Assembly: GCF_023544465.1 (NCBI RefSeq)
Contig: NZ_JALPVL010000019.1
Span: forward strand, 1 to 64,000
Source of the DNA: Paractinoplanes maris
GTDB lineage: Bacteria; Actinomycetota; Actinomycetes; Mycobacteriales; Micromonosporaceae
Direction: 5' to 3'
Length of the DNA stretch: 64,000 bases
Below are positions 17,399 to 26,014 of this stretch, piece after piece. The stretch's first letter is position 1. Each line of letters opens with the position of its first letter. The translations under genes and the position numbers were made by a program. The notes under the pieces were generated by a model. That model worked only from the letters and a program-made list of their open reading frames with translations. It searched no databases and was not told the DNA's origin.

Positions 17399-18433
17399 TC
17401 AGGCCTTGGGGGTCAGGTCGAAGTTGATGACCTGCTCGGGCTTGAGGCCCGGCTCGATCTGACCGGAGCCCTGCAGGATCGCGATGCTCCGGGCGACGCG
17501 CTCGGCGTCGAGCGCACCGACCGGGATGCCGGCGGCGGCCGACTTCACGTACGGGCCCATCAGGGTCAGCTCGGCGGCGACGCCCTCGGGCTTGGCCGTC
17601 TGGACGTACTTCTGCGTGATCTTGCCGGCCGTGGCCGGGTCCTCGATGGAGTCGGCGAGACCCTTGAGCAGCGCCTCGGTGAACTTCTTGACCTTCTCGG
17701 GGTTGTCCGTGGCGTACTTGGTCGACGTGATCAGGACGTTGCCGTACAGGTCCTGGAGGAAGTCGCTGTAGGGCAGCACGACGGCCTTCTTGCCCTTGGC
17801 CACCGTCTCGACGGTCGGCTTGCCCACCACGAACTGGCCGATGCCCTGCGTCTTGCCCGACGCGAGCAGGCCGATCAGCTCCTGGGCCTGACCGTTGCGG
17901 AACGTGACCTTCGAGTCGTCCACGTTGGCCAGCTTGGCGTAGGTCGGGAACAGCGTGCGCACGACCGAGCCGGGCTGGTCGGTCAGCGTCTTGCCCTCGA
18001 GGTCCTTGGGCGAGTTGATGCCGCTGCCTTCGAGCGCGATGATCGCGGCCATCGTGCGCTGCTGCACGGCCGCCACGGCGGTGAAGCCGGTGGTCTTGTC
18101 CTTGCCACCGGCGGCGATCAGGCCACCGGTGAGGTCGATCGGGGTGAACTGCGCCTGGCCGGACACGATCGACTTGATGTTCTCGCCGGAGCCCTTGCCC
18201 GGGTTGATCGTGACGTCGAAGCCGGCGTCCTTGAAGTAACCCTTGTCGAGCGCGACGTACGCGTACGAGTCACGGCCGAAGGTGCCGAACGAGGTCAGGT
18301 AAGTGATCTTCTCGAGCGAGGCGCCGCCGCCACCGTCGCCGTCGGCCGAGTCGTCGCTGCACCCGGCGGCCGCGCTCATGGTGAGAGCGAGTGCGCCGGC
18401 GACAACGGTACGTACGAGGGTCCTTCTGTGCAC
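17399..18433 (-). CDS. ABC transporter substrate-binding lipoprotein (NMT1/ThiY-like)
   Basis: 344 residues from GTG 18433, which is preceded by an AAGGA ribosome site. The signal peptide ends in a lipobox with Cys25 (SAAAGC), followed by a Gly/Asp-rich linker, then a periplasmic-binding-protein fold of the NitT/TauT type (YVALDKGYFKDAGFDVTINPGKGS, DLTGGLIAAGGKDK, ALEGSGINSPKDLEGKTL). It should hand a small ligand to the permease encoded downstream. The ligand is unknown; sulfonates, nitrate and thiamine-precursor pyrimidines are candidates. A longer frame upstream exists but lacks a signal at its start. Confidence 0.85.
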   Translation of the reverse strand: MHRRTLVRTVVAGALALTMSAAAGCSDDSADGDGGGGASLEKITYLTSFGTFGRDSYAYVALDKGYFKDAGFDVTINPGKGSGENIKSIVSGQAQFTPIDLTGGLIAAGGKDKTTGFTAVAAVQQRTMAAIIALEGSGINSPKDLEGKTLTDQPGSVVRTLFPTYAKLANVDDSKVTFRNGQAQELIGLLASGKTQGIGQFVVGKPTVETVAKGKKAVVLPYSDFLQDLYGNVLITSTKYATDNPEKVKKFTEALLKGLADSIEDPATAGKITQKYVQTAKPEGVAAELTLMGPYVKSAAAGIPVGALDAERVARSIAILQGSGQIEPGLKPEQVINFDLTPKA

Positions 18434-18665
18434 CGTGGATCCTTCCCGACCTGGGTCGGTCGAATGGGGAACCGGCAACCCGGCAATTGGCGCACCGGGG
18501 CCGTGAGGGGCCGAACGTGGGGCAGTGGTGTCCCGACGGGGATCGTAGGGCAAACTGGCACATGCATCGATGACAGGTTCGTCTCAAAAGCCGAAGTAGA
18601 CGTATCCCGCACGATCGATCAGGATGAGCCGGGTATGCGCCCAGCTCGGTTTATGAGGGACGATG

Positions 18666-19595
18666 ATGCGTGTTTGTCTGTTCGTCGAACCGCACCGGGG
18701 TGCGACGTACGACACTCAATTGAACTTCGCTCGTCACACTGAGGACGCCGGTTTCGAGGGCCTCCTGCGGGCCGATCACTACCGTGCGTTGACCCCCGAG
18801 CCAGGCCTGCCGGGCCCCACCGATGCCTGGATCACGCTGGCCGGACTCGCCCGGGAGACGCGGACGCTGCGGATCGGCACGTTGGTCAACTCGGCTACGT
18901 TCCGTATGCCCGGTCCACTGTCGATCATGGTGGCCCAGGTCGACCAGATGAGCGGTGGCCGGGTCGAGCTCGGCATGGGCGCCGGCTGGGTCGAGCGCGA
19001 GCACACGGCGTACGGCATCCCGTTCCCCGCGGTCGGCGAGCGCTTCGACCGCCTCGAGGAGCAGCTCGAGATCCTGACCGGACTTTGGGGCACGCCCGAG
19101 GGACGGACGTACTCCTTCGACGGCAAGCATTACCACCTGGTGGACGCCCCGGCGTTGCCGCGCCCGGTGCAGCGGCCGCATCCGCCGATCATCGTCGGAG
19201 GCAAGGGCCCGAGGCGTACGCCGCAGCTCGCGGCCCGCTACGCCGACGAATACAACATGCCGTTCAAGACGGTGGCCGAGACCGCCGCGGCCTTCGACCG
19301 GGTCCGCACCGCGGCCGAGGCGATCGGCCGGGAGAGGCCGCTCACCCTGTCGGCGGGCATCGTGGTCGCGATCGGCCGCACCGGCGCCGAGGCCGCCCGC
19401 CGCGCCGCTCCCCTGCACGTCAAGAGCGCTCTGCCGCCGGAGGACCCGGTGGAGGGCTCGCCCGCCCAGCTCGTGCAGCGGATCGGCGAGATGCGCGAGA
19501 TCGGCGCGACCCGGGTGCACCTGCGCCTGATCGAGATGGACGACCTCGACCACGTCGACCTGATCGCGAGCGAAGTGCTGCCGCAGCTGACCTGA
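18666..19595 (+). CDS. LLM-class (luciferase-like) flavin or F420-dependent oxidoreductase
   Basis: 309 residues of the bacterial-luciferase-like barrel. Seen: FVEPHRGATYDTQLNFARHTEDAGFE at the first strand, LRADHY (usual position of cofactor contacts), VNSATFRMPGPLSIMVAQVDQMSGGRVELGMGAGW, and the C-terminal ADEYNMPF segment. Such proteins use F420 or reduced FMN for hydride transfer or monooxygenation. The start at 18666 is favoured because GAGGGA lies 5 nt upstream; ATG 18663 is an alternative. It diverges from the lipoprotein/permease pair across a 232-bp gap in which I see no strong promoter. A shared role, for example in sulfonate use, is speculative. Confidence 0.8.
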   Translation: MRVCLFVEPHRGATYDTQLNFARHTEDAGFEGLLRADHYRALTPEPGLPGPTDAWITLAGLARETRTLRIGTLVNSATFRMPGPLSIMVAQVDQMSGGRVELGMGAGWVEREHTAYGIPFPAVGERFDRLEEQLEILTGLWGTPEGRTYSFDGKHYHLVDAPALPRPVQRPHPPIIVGGKGPRRTPQLAARYADEYNMPFKTVAETAAAFDRVRTAAEAIGRERPLTLSAGIVVAIGRTGAEAARRAAPLHVKSALPPEDPVEGSPAQLVQRIGEMREIGATRVHLRLIEMDDLDHVDLIASEVLPQLT

Positions 19596-19598
19596 GTT

Positions 19599-20234
19599 TC
19601 AGCTGTCCAGGTAGGCCAGCACAGCCAGCACGCGCCGGTTGTCGTCCTCGGAGACCGGCAGGCCGAGCTTGGTGAAGATGTTGTTGATGTGCTTGCTCAC
19701 GGCCTTCTCGGTGACGTAGAGCTTGGCCGCGATCGCCGCGTTGGAGCGGCCCGCCGCCATCTCGCCGAGCACCTCACGTTCGCGCGCGGTGAGCACGTCG
19801 AGCGGTCGGCTGCGCTCGAGCAGCCGGGCCACCACCTCGGGGTCCATCATCGTGCCGCCGCCGGCCACCTGCCGCACCGCGTCGACGAACTGGGCGACGT
19901 CGGACACCCTGTCCTTGAGCAGGTAACCGACCCCGCCGCGGCGGTCGGAGAGCAGCTCGCGGGCATAGAGCGGCTCGACGTGCTGGGAGAGCACGAGGAT
20001 CGGCAGGCCGGGGACCTGGCGCCGGGCCGCGATGGCCGCCTGCAGCCCCTCGTCGGTGAAGGTCGGCGGCAGCCGCACGTCGAGGACCGCCACGTCGGGC
20101 TTGCACTCCAGCAGCGTCGGCAGCACGTCGGGCCCGCGGTCGACGACCGCGACGACATCGAAGTCGAACGCCGCGAGGATCCGGGTCAGTCCGTCCCGGA
20201 GGAGAGCATGGTCCTCGGCGATGACGACGCGCAC
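19599..20234 (-). CDS. LuxR/NarL-type response regulator
   Basis: 211 residues. The receiver domain begins VVIAEDHALLRDGL (acidic pocket Glu/Asp), has phospho-acceptor Asp in VAVLDVRLPP, and Lys in YLLKDRV. The C-terminal LuxR helix-turn-helix is LTAREREVLGEMAAGRSNAAIAAKLYVTEKAVSKHINNIF. GTG 20234 lies inside the histidine kinase gene, overlapping it by 49 nt, so the pair is translationally linked. It likely binds the near-palindrome between the kinase and the desaturase genes. Confidence 0.9.
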   Translation of the reverse strand: MRVVIAEDHALLRDGLTRILAAFDFDVVAVVDRGPDVLPTLLECKPDVAVLDVRLPPTFTDEGLQAAIAARRQVPGLPILVLSQHVEPLYARELLSDRRGGVGYLLKDRVSDVAQFVDAVRQVAGGGTMMDPEVVARLLERSRPLDVLTAREREVLGEMAAGRSNAAIAAKLYVTEKAVSKHINNIFTKLGLPVSEDDNRRVLAVLAYLDS

Positions 20235-21481
20235 GGCAGCTCCATGGTCACGATGGTCGGTCCACCCGGCGGGCTGGACACGGACATCGTGCCATCGAAG
20301 GCGGCCAGGCGGCGTTCCATTCCGGCCAGCCCGGTGCCGCGCCTCGGGTCGGCGCCGCCGTGGCCGTCGTCCCCGACCTCCAGGCGCAGCCGGTCGCCGG
20401 TGTGGTGCATGCTCACGTAGGCGAACGCGGCGCCGCTGTGGCGTTGCACGTTGGTCAGTGTCTCGGCGACCGCGAAGTAGGCGGCCGACTCGACCGGTGT
20501 CTCGAGGCGGCCGGCCAGGTCGGAGTCCACAGTGGTCGGGATGCTCAGGGTCAGGGCCAGCGCCCGCACCGCGCCGTCGAGGCCGCGCTCGGCCAGCACC
20601 GGCGGGTGGATGCCGCGGACCAGGTGGCGCAGCTCGACGAGCGCGGTGGAGCTGTTCTCCCGGGCCTCGGCCAGCAGCTTGCGGGCGGTCGCGGGGTCGC
20701 GCTCGATCAGCTCCTCGGCCAGGCCGATGGCCATGCCCAGCGACACCAGCCGGGTCTGCGCGCCGTCGTGCAGGTCGCGCTCGATGCGGCGCAGTTCGGC
20801 GGCCTGGGCGTCGACCGTGTCGGCCCGGGTCACGGTGAGCTGGGTGACTCGCAGACGCAGCTCGGCGGCGCGGGTCGGGGCCAGGAAGAGCCGGCTGAGC
20901 AGAGCCTCGAAGCGGCGCGGGTAGGGCGCGACGGCCAGGCCCAGCACCAGGATGACCACGCCCTGAGGCATGGAGAGGAAGCCCTCCCCGACGCTCTCGA
21001 TGGGCCAGTTCACGCCGTAGCCGGACCACTCGCCACCCAGATACATCCAGAGCGGCAGCAGGACGATGCCCTCGACCCCGTACGCCGGCAGGGCCAGCGT
21101 CACGATGCCGAGCGCCAGCCCGCCGACCGCCCCGGGCAGCAGCCAGGCGAAGTCCCGCCAGGTCGCCGGATCCGTCATGATCCACTTGTAGCGGCCCCAG
21201 CCGATCAGCCCGACGCCCGCGGGCCGTGGCCGGTAGGGCCGGGAGATGGGCACGCCGTGCCAGCCCGCGATCCGCCGGGCCGCGTCGGCTCGCAACCGGA
21301 TCAGCGCGGTCACCGCGGGCAGCAGCACCAGGCCGATCCCGAGCACCGGCGTGAGCACCAGCGACACCACGAAGAGCACGAAGAGCGGGAAGTTCAGAAC
21401 CGCGAGCACAATCGCGAGCACGCCGGACGCCACGGCCCGGAGCCCGTCTCGAAGCCAGTCTCTTGTCTCCACGCCTCTCAT
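20186..21481 (-). CDS. DesK-like sensor histidine kinase
   Basis: 431 residues. About four hydrophobic helices in the first ~240 residues surround a domain with RPYRPRPAGVGLIGWGRYKW, a membrane sensor module seen in actinobacterial kinases. A HisKA_3 dimerisation helix follows, with phospho-acceptor His in RRIERDLHDGAQTRL. The HATPase domain shows ETLTNVQRHSGA (N box) and GDDGHGGADPRRGTGLAGMERR (G boxes). It should phosphorylate the regulator encoded downstream. The gene diverges from a fatty-acid desaturase gene 101 bp away, an arrangement like Bacillus des-desK-desR, so sensing of membrane fluidity is a reasonable inference. Confidence 0.85.
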   Translation of the reverse strand: MRGVETRDWLRDGLRAVASGVLAIVLAVLNFPLFVLFVVSLVLTPVLGIGLVLLPAVTALIRLRADAARRIAGWHGVPISRPYRPRPAGVGLIGWGRYKWIMTDPATWRDFAWLLPGAVGGLALGIVTLALPAYGVEGIVLLPLWMYLGGEWSGYGVNWPIESVGEGFLSMPQGVVILVLGLAVAPYPRRFEALLSRLFLAPTRAAELRLRVTQLTVTRADTVDAQAAELRRIERDLHDGAQTRLVSLGMAIGLAEELIERDPATARKLLAEARENSSTALVELRHLVRGIHPPVLAERGLDGAVRALALTLSIPTTVDSDLAGRLETPVESAAYFAVAETLTNVQRHSGAAFAYVSMHHTGDRLRLEVGDDGHGGADPRRGTGLAGMERRLAAFDGTMSVSSPPGGPTIVTMELPCASSSPRTMLSSGTD

Positions 21482-21507
21482 CGTGGCCCACCGGGGCTGT
21501 CAACTCA

Positions 21508-21523
21508 GTAGTGCTAGCCCTAC
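21508..21523. promoter_or_regulatory. near-perfect 16-bp palindrome between kinase and desaturase genes
   Basis: GTAGTGCTAGCCCTAC pairs with its own complement at all but one base pair (14 of 16 positions). It sits in the 101-bp divergent gap, 27 bp from the kinase start and 60 bp from the desaturase start. NarL-type regulators bind such inverted repeats, so this is the best candidate operator for the adjacent regulator. Confidence 0.5.
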
Positions 21524-21582
21524 CACCGATCCGGGGCCTGGCACTCCTGACCTTGAGGGGGTCGCCACGGTCTGATGGAGGC

Positions 21583-22587
21583 ATGACGACAATGGCAGAG
21601 CGGCCGCGTGCGACGGCCGGGAGCGACTTCGCGGAACTGGGCCGGCGGATCAACGCGGCGGAGCTGCTGCGCCGGCGTCCCGGCTATTACGCCCTGCGCC
21701 TGTCGCTCGTCGGCGGCGCGCTGATCCTCGGCTGGGCGGCGTTCTTCGTGGTCGGCGCCTCGTGGTGGACTCTCGCCGTGGCCGCCTTCCTGGCCGTGGT
21801 GTTCGCCCAGGCCGCGCTGGTCGCCCACGATCTGGCCCACCGCCAGGTGTTCCGCACCAACAAGCCGAGCTCGCGGGCCGGGCTGATCGCCGGCAATCTG
21901 GCGATCGGCATGTCCTACGGCTACTGGATGGACAAGCACACCAAGCACCACGCCAACCCGAACCACGACGACCTGGATCCCGACGTCGGTCCGGGCGTGC
22001 TGGTCTGGTCGCGCGAGGCGGCGGCCGGAAAGGGATTCCTGACGCGCTATCAGGCGTACTTCTTCTTCCCGCTGCTGACCCTGCTCGGGATCTCGCTCAA
22101 GCGGGACAGCATCAAGTGGATCTCGCAAAAGCGGAAGCCGCTGGAGGCCGCGCTGATCGGCCTGCATCTCCTCGGCTACGTCGCGGCCCTGGCCATCGTG
22201 CTGAACCCGTTGCAGGCGCTCGCGTTCGTCGTCGTCCACCAGGCGATCTTCGGTGTCTATCTGGGCCTGACGTTCGCGCCCAACCACAAGGGCATGCCGC
22301 ACCCCACCGGTGACGAGGACTTCCTGCGCAAGCAGGTGCTGACCTCGCGCAACGTGCGGGGCGGCCACCTCGTCGACGCGGCCCTGGGCGGGCTCAACTA
22401 TCAGATCGAGCACCACCTGTTCCCAGCCATGCCGACCCCCAACCTGCGCAAGGCGCAGCCGATCGTGCAGGCCTACTGCGCGGAGATCGGCGTCCCGTAC
22501 GAGATGACCGGCCTGACCGATTCCTACGGCCAGGCCCTGCGCCACCTGCACGACGTCGGCGCCGACCTCCGCGCCGGCCGCGACTAA
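21583..22587 (+). CDS. membrane fatty-acid desaturase
   Basis: 334 residues with the three His boxes that bind the di-iron centre: HDLAHR, HTKHH and QIEHH, plus an extra His in APNHKGMPH. Four to five hydrophobic helices surround them. This resembles front-end or acyl-lipid desaturases that introduce a double bond into membrane acyl chains using O2 and electrons from ferredoxin. A GGAG ribosome site precedes the ATG. It diverges from the DesK-like kinase gene, which suggests control by membrane state. Its stop overlaps that of the convergent PoxB-like gene. Confidence 0.9.
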   Translation: MTTMAERPRATAGSDFAELGRRINAAELLRRRPGYYALRLSLVGGALILGWAAFFVVGASWWTLAVAAFLAVVFAQAALVAHDLAHRQVFRTNKPSSRAGLIAGNLAIGMSYGYWMDKHTKHHANPNHDDLDPDVGPGVLVWSREAAAGKGFLTRYQAYFFFPLLTLLGISLKRDSIKWISQKRKPLEAALIGLHLLGYVAALAIVLNPLQALAFVVVHQAIFGVYLGLTFAPNHKGMPHPTGDEDFLRKQVLTSRNVRGGHLVDAALGGLNYQIEHHLFPAMPTPNLRKAQPIVQAYCAEIGVPYEMTGLTDSYGQALRHLHDVGADLRAGRD

Positions 22588-24323
22588 CGAGGAATGTTCC
22601 GCAGGTTCGTGCGGGCCAGGTGGAGCATCTGGCCGACGCCGCCGGAAAGCACCGACTTTCCGGCGGCGAGCGCGAACCCGGCCGCCTCCTCCTTGGTGAT
22701 GTGCGGCGGGATCTCGAGCGCGTTCGGGTCGGTGACGACGTCGAGCAGGGCCGGGCCGTCGTGGTCGAGCACCGCTCGCAGAGCACCGCGCACCTCGTCG
22801 GGCTTCTCGACCCGTACGGCGAAAAGCCCGGCCGCCCGGGCGATGGCCCCGAAATCGACGTGCTCGTGGTCGGTCTCGTAGGGCGGGTCGCCCGCGACGA
22901 GCATCTCCAGGCGCACCATGCCGAGGCTGGAGTTGTTGAAGACCACCACCTTGACCGGCAGGTCGTGCAGGCGGGCGGTGAGCAGCTCACCGAGCAGCAT
23001 GGCCAGGCCACCGTCGCCCGACATCGAGACCACCTGCCGGTCGCGGTCGAGCTTCTGGACGCCGAGCGCGTGCGGCAGCGCGTTGGCCATGGTGCCGTGC
23101 ACGAACGAGCCGATCAGCCGGCGCCGTCCGTTCGGCGTGATGTAGCGGGCCGCCCAACTGGTGCACATGCCGGTGTCGGCGGTGAAGACGGCGTCGCCCG
23201 CCGCCTCCTCGTCGAGGATCGACGCCACGTACTCGGGGTGGATCGGCACCAGGTTCTCGACGTTCTTGGTGTACGCCCCGACGACTCCTTCGAGCGCGTC
23301 GACGTGCTTCTTGAGCATGTGGTTGAGGAACTTGTGGTCCTTGCGCTCCAGCTTGGGCATCAGCGCCTTGATGGTGGCGCCGACATCGCCGGCCACGCCC
23401 ATCTCGAGCGCCGTCCGGCGGCCCAGGCGGGCCGGGTCGATGTCGATCTGGATGGTGTTCTTCTGGGGCAGGAACTGCCGGTAGGGGAAGTCGGTGCCGA
23501 GCAGCAACAGCAGGTCGGCCTCGTGGGTCGCCTCGTAGCAGGCGCCATAACCCAGCAGGCCGGACATGCCCACGTCGTACGGGTTGTCGTACTGCAGGAC
23601 GTCCTTGCCCCGCAGGGTGTGCCCGACCGGCGCGCCCAGCCACTCGGCGAGCTGCAGCACCTGCTCGCGGGCGCCGGTGCACCCGATGCCGCCGAAGATC
23701 GCCACCGTCCTGGCCGCGTTGATCCGCTCGGCGAGGTCCTCGATCACGTAGTCGGACGGCGCACCGAGCACCGGGCCGGCCACCGCGTGTCCCGTACCGG
23801 TCTCGGTGGTGGCCTCGGCGGCGAGCACGTCACCCGGCAGGACCAGCACCGCCGCGCCGCGCTTGCCGATGGCCTGCTGGATGCCCATCCGGGCCATCCG
23901 TGGCATCTGCTCGGCCGACGACACCATCTCGCACCAGTGGCTGGCCTGAGCGAACAACTGCTTCGGGTCGGTCTCCTGGAAGAAACCGGAGCCGATCTCG
24001 GTCGACACGATGTGCGACGCGATCGCCAGCACCGGCGCGCCCGAGCGCTGGGCGTCGAACACCCCCTGGATCAGGTGGGTGTTGCCCGGCCCGCAACTGC
24101 CCGCGCAGACCGCGAGCTTGCCGGTGATCTGGGCCTCGGCGGCGGCCGCGAACGCGGCCGCCTCCTCGTTGTGCACATGCACCCATTCGATGGCGTCGTT
24201 GCGGCGGATGGCGTCGGACAGTGCGTTGAGACTGTCCCCGACCAATCCGTAGATCCGTTCCACCCCAGCCCGGATCAAAACCTCGACGAACTGGTCAGCG
24301 ACTGTCTTTCCTTTACCGAACAC
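22584..24323 (-). CDS. poxB: pyruvate:quinone oxidoreductase-like ThDP enzyme (PoxB type)
   Basis: 579 residues, close to E. coli PoxB (572), which decarboxylates pyruvate to acetate and passes electrons via FAD to the quinone pool at the membrane. Seen: VADQFVEVLIRAGVERIYGLVGDSLN with HNEEAAAFAAAAEAQITG (catalytic Glu), the FAD/central domain, and the ThDP motif GDGGLAMLLGELLTARLHDL...VVFNN. GTG 24323 is chosen because GGAGG stands 6 nt before it and the fold starts there; the frame continues upstream without a signal. Other ThDP oxidases or acetolactate-synthase relatives are possible. Confidence 0.8.
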   Translation of the reverse strand: MFGKGKTVADQFVEVLIRAGVERIYGLVGDSLNALSDAIRRNDAIEWVHVHNEEAAAFAAAAEAQITGKLAVCAGSCGPGNTHLIQGVFDAQRSGAPVLAIASHIVSTEIGSGFFQETDPKQLFAQASHWCEMVSSAEQMPRMARMGIQQAIGKRGAAVLVLPGDVLAAEATTETGTGHAVAGPVLGAPSDYVIEDLAERINAARTVAIFGGIGCTGAREQVLQLAEWLGAPVGHTLRGKDVLQYDNPYDVGMSGLLGYGACYEATHEADLLLLLGTDFPYRQFLPQKNTIQIDIDPARLGRRTALEMGVAGDVGATIKALMPKLERKDHKFLNHMLKKHVDALEGVVGAYTKNVENLVPIHPEYVASILDEEAAGDAVFTADTGMCTSWAARYITPNGRRRLIGSFVHGTMANALPHALGVQKLDRDRQVVSMSGDGGLAMLLGELLTARLHDLPVKVVVFNNSSLGMVRLEMLVAGDPPYETDHEHVDFGAIARAAGLFAVRVEKPDEVRGALRAVLDHDGPALLDVVTDPNALEIPPHITKEEAAGFALAAGKSVLSGGVGQMLHLARTNLRNIPR

Positions 24324-24393
24324 CCCGGCCTCCAGCCTTCGTGCGAATGTTCGGGAGGTACCCGACCGACCAAGCGCGCGAACGGAGTTCGAG

Positions 24394-25179
24394 ATGGATC
24401 TGCGTCTCACTAATAGGGTGGCCGTGGTCACAGGCGGTAACGCGGGGATCGGCGAGGCGATCGCTCGCGGACTGGCCGCCGAGGGGGTCGATCTGGCTCT
24501 GGTCGCCCGCTCGCGGCCCCGGCTGGAAGCCGTGGCGGAGTCGATCGAAGGCGTACGGGTCCTGCCCATCGCGGTGGACCTCACCGAGCCGGACGGGGCG
24601 GCCCGGGTCGCCGCCGCCGTACAGAAGGAGTTCGGCGGGGCCGACATCCTCATCAACAACGCCGGCACCGGGAGCGACGAGAAAATCCTGACCGCGCCCG
24701 ACGAGAAGTGGCAGTTCTACTGGGAGCTGCACGTGATGGCGGCCGTCCGGCTGGCCCGGGAGGTGGCGCCGCAGATGAAGGCCCGCGGCGGTGGCGTGAT
24801 CCTGCACAACGCGTCGATCTGCGCCACCCAGCCGCTGGGTTACGAGCCGATCTACAACACCACCAAGGCGGCGCTCGTCATGTTCTCGAAATGCCTGGCC
24901 GGCGAACTGATCGGGGACAACATCCGGGTCAACGCGGTCAACCCGGGCCTGGTCATGACCGGCGACTGGATCAAGACCGCGAAGGCGCTGACCGCGGGCA
25001 CCGATCAGACGTGGGAGCAGTATCTGGCCAAGATCGCCGAGGACAACGCGCCGATCGGGCGGTTCGCCACGCCGGCCGAGGTGGCCGACTTCTTCGTCTT
25101 CCTCTGCTCCGAGCGGGCCGCCTATTCGGTGGGGTCGACCTATTACGTGGACGGCGGCTGGCTCAAAGTGACGACCTGA
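24394..25179 (+). CDS. short-chain dehydrogenase/reductase
   Basis: 261 residues, classical SDR: the NAD(P) motif TGGNAGIG, NNAG at the strand-4 site, Ser in HNASICA, and the catalytic YNTTK. ARSRP after strand 2 suggests NADP preference. It ends with the usual YYVDGGWL segment. The start has a GGAG ribosome site 6 nt upstream. Its gene diverges from the PoxB-like gene (70-bp gap), and its 3' end overlaps the convergent hydrolase by 17 bp. The substrate is unknown. Confidence 0.85.
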   Translation: MDLRLTNRVAVVTGGNAGIGEAIARGLAAEGVDLALVARSRPRLEAVAESIEGVRVLPIAVDLTEPDGAARVAAAVQKEFGGADILINNAGTGSDEKILTAPDEKWQFYWELHVMAAVRLAREVAPQMKARGGGVILHNASICATQPLGYEPIYNTTKAALVMFSKCLAGELIGDNIRVNAVNPGLVMTGDWIKTAKALTAGTDQTWEQYLAKIAEDNAPIGRFATPAEVADFFVFLCSERAAYSVGSTYYVDGGWLKVTT

Positions 25180-25987
25180 GCCACGGGATCAGCAGGGGCA
25201 GGACGGTGGCCGCCTGCATGGCCACCAGGTGGTCGGCCTCCGGGACCAGGCGCACCTCCCAGCCTTTCTTCTCCAACTCGGCGCCGTGCTCCTTCAACGG
25301 CTCGGCGAGGGCGACATAGGCGTTGTCCCACGCCGGGCCGTACTGGATGTTGTCGTCCTCGCCGGCGAAGGCGAGCCGCGGAAGGTCGAGCCGGACGCCG
25401 CGCTCGTCGAAATTCTGGAGCGACTCGTAGAGAGTGACGAACTGCCGCGTCTGGTCGGGCGTCTGGGTGAAGGCGACGGAATCCCAGTCGCCCGGCACGG
25501 CGTCGCCGGTCGGCGGGGGCGGCGGGTCGAGCGCCATCCGGTGGGCCGCGCGGGTCACGGCGAGCATCGCCGCATAGGGACCACCCAGTGGCGGATAGCC
25601 ACCCATGACCAGGGCGGTGAGCCGGTCGGTGCGCAGGGCGAGCTGCAGGCCGCAGAGGGCCAGCCAGGAATACCCGTAGTAGGCGAACCGCGGCTCGGCG
25701 CCGGCCAGGCTCAGCAGATCGGCGGCGACGGTGTCGGCGGTCAGGGTCAGCGGCGCCGGGTGCCGGTTGCGGTGGCCCTCGTAATCGGCGGTGATCACCC
25801 GGAAGCCGGCCTCGGCCAGACCGGTGGCGAGGGTGTGGCCGAGGTGGGGGTCGGCGCCCCAGGCCCGCATCGTCTCGGCCTGCTCACCCTCGACGATCGC
25901 CGTGCTGACGGGGAGGAGGATGGCGGGACCACTGCCCCGGACCTGAACGTCGATGGTGGAGTCGTCGTGCAGTCGAACGGTCGGCAT
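25163..25987 (-). CDS. alpha/beta hydrolase next to a divergent TetR regulator
   Basis: 274 residues with an alpha/beta-hydrolase layout: an early VRGSGPAILLPVS oxyanion region, the nucleophile elbow G-Y-S-W-L-A (a G-x-S-x-x-A variant of G-x-S-x-G), a mid Asp candidate in FAGEDDNIQ, and the catalytic His in PEADHLVAM. The minus-strand promoter TATAGT (25995-26000) ends 7 nt before ATG 25987, so the mRNA is probably leaderless. Regulation by the neighbouring TetR-family protein across a 27-bp gap is likely. The substrate is unknown. Confidence 0.75.
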   Translation of the reverse strand: MPTVRLHDDSTIDVQVRGSGPAILLPVSTAIVEGEQAETMRAWGADPHLGHTLATGLAEAGFRVITADYEGHRNRHPAPLTLTADTVAADLLSLAGAEPRFAYYGYSWLALCGLQLALRTDRLTALVMGGYPPLGGPYAAMLAVTRAAHRMALDPPPPPTGDAVPGDWDSVAFTQTPDQTRQFVTLYESLQNFDERGVRLDLPRLAFAGEDDNIQYGPAWDNAYVALAEPLKEHGAELEKKGWEVRLVPEADHLVAMQAATVLPLLIPWLRSSL

Positions 25988-26014
25988 GCAAAACACTATA
26001 CACTGTCAGGAGTT
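25988..26014. promoter_or_regulatory. 27-bp divergent promoter/operator of hydrolase and TetR genes
   Basis: The gap contains the direct repeat ACACT-AT-ACACT (25993-26004). TATAGT on the minus strand serves the hydrolase and TACACT on the plus strand (25999-26004) could serve the regulator. The TetR gene also has GGAG just before its ATG. With both promoters packed into 27 bp, one bound repressor would block both genes. Confidence 0.5.

Noticed and set aside
18434..18665. Riboswitch before the lipoprotein gene
   Set aside because: No conserved thiamine, flavin or other riboswitch core could be found in the 232-bp gap.
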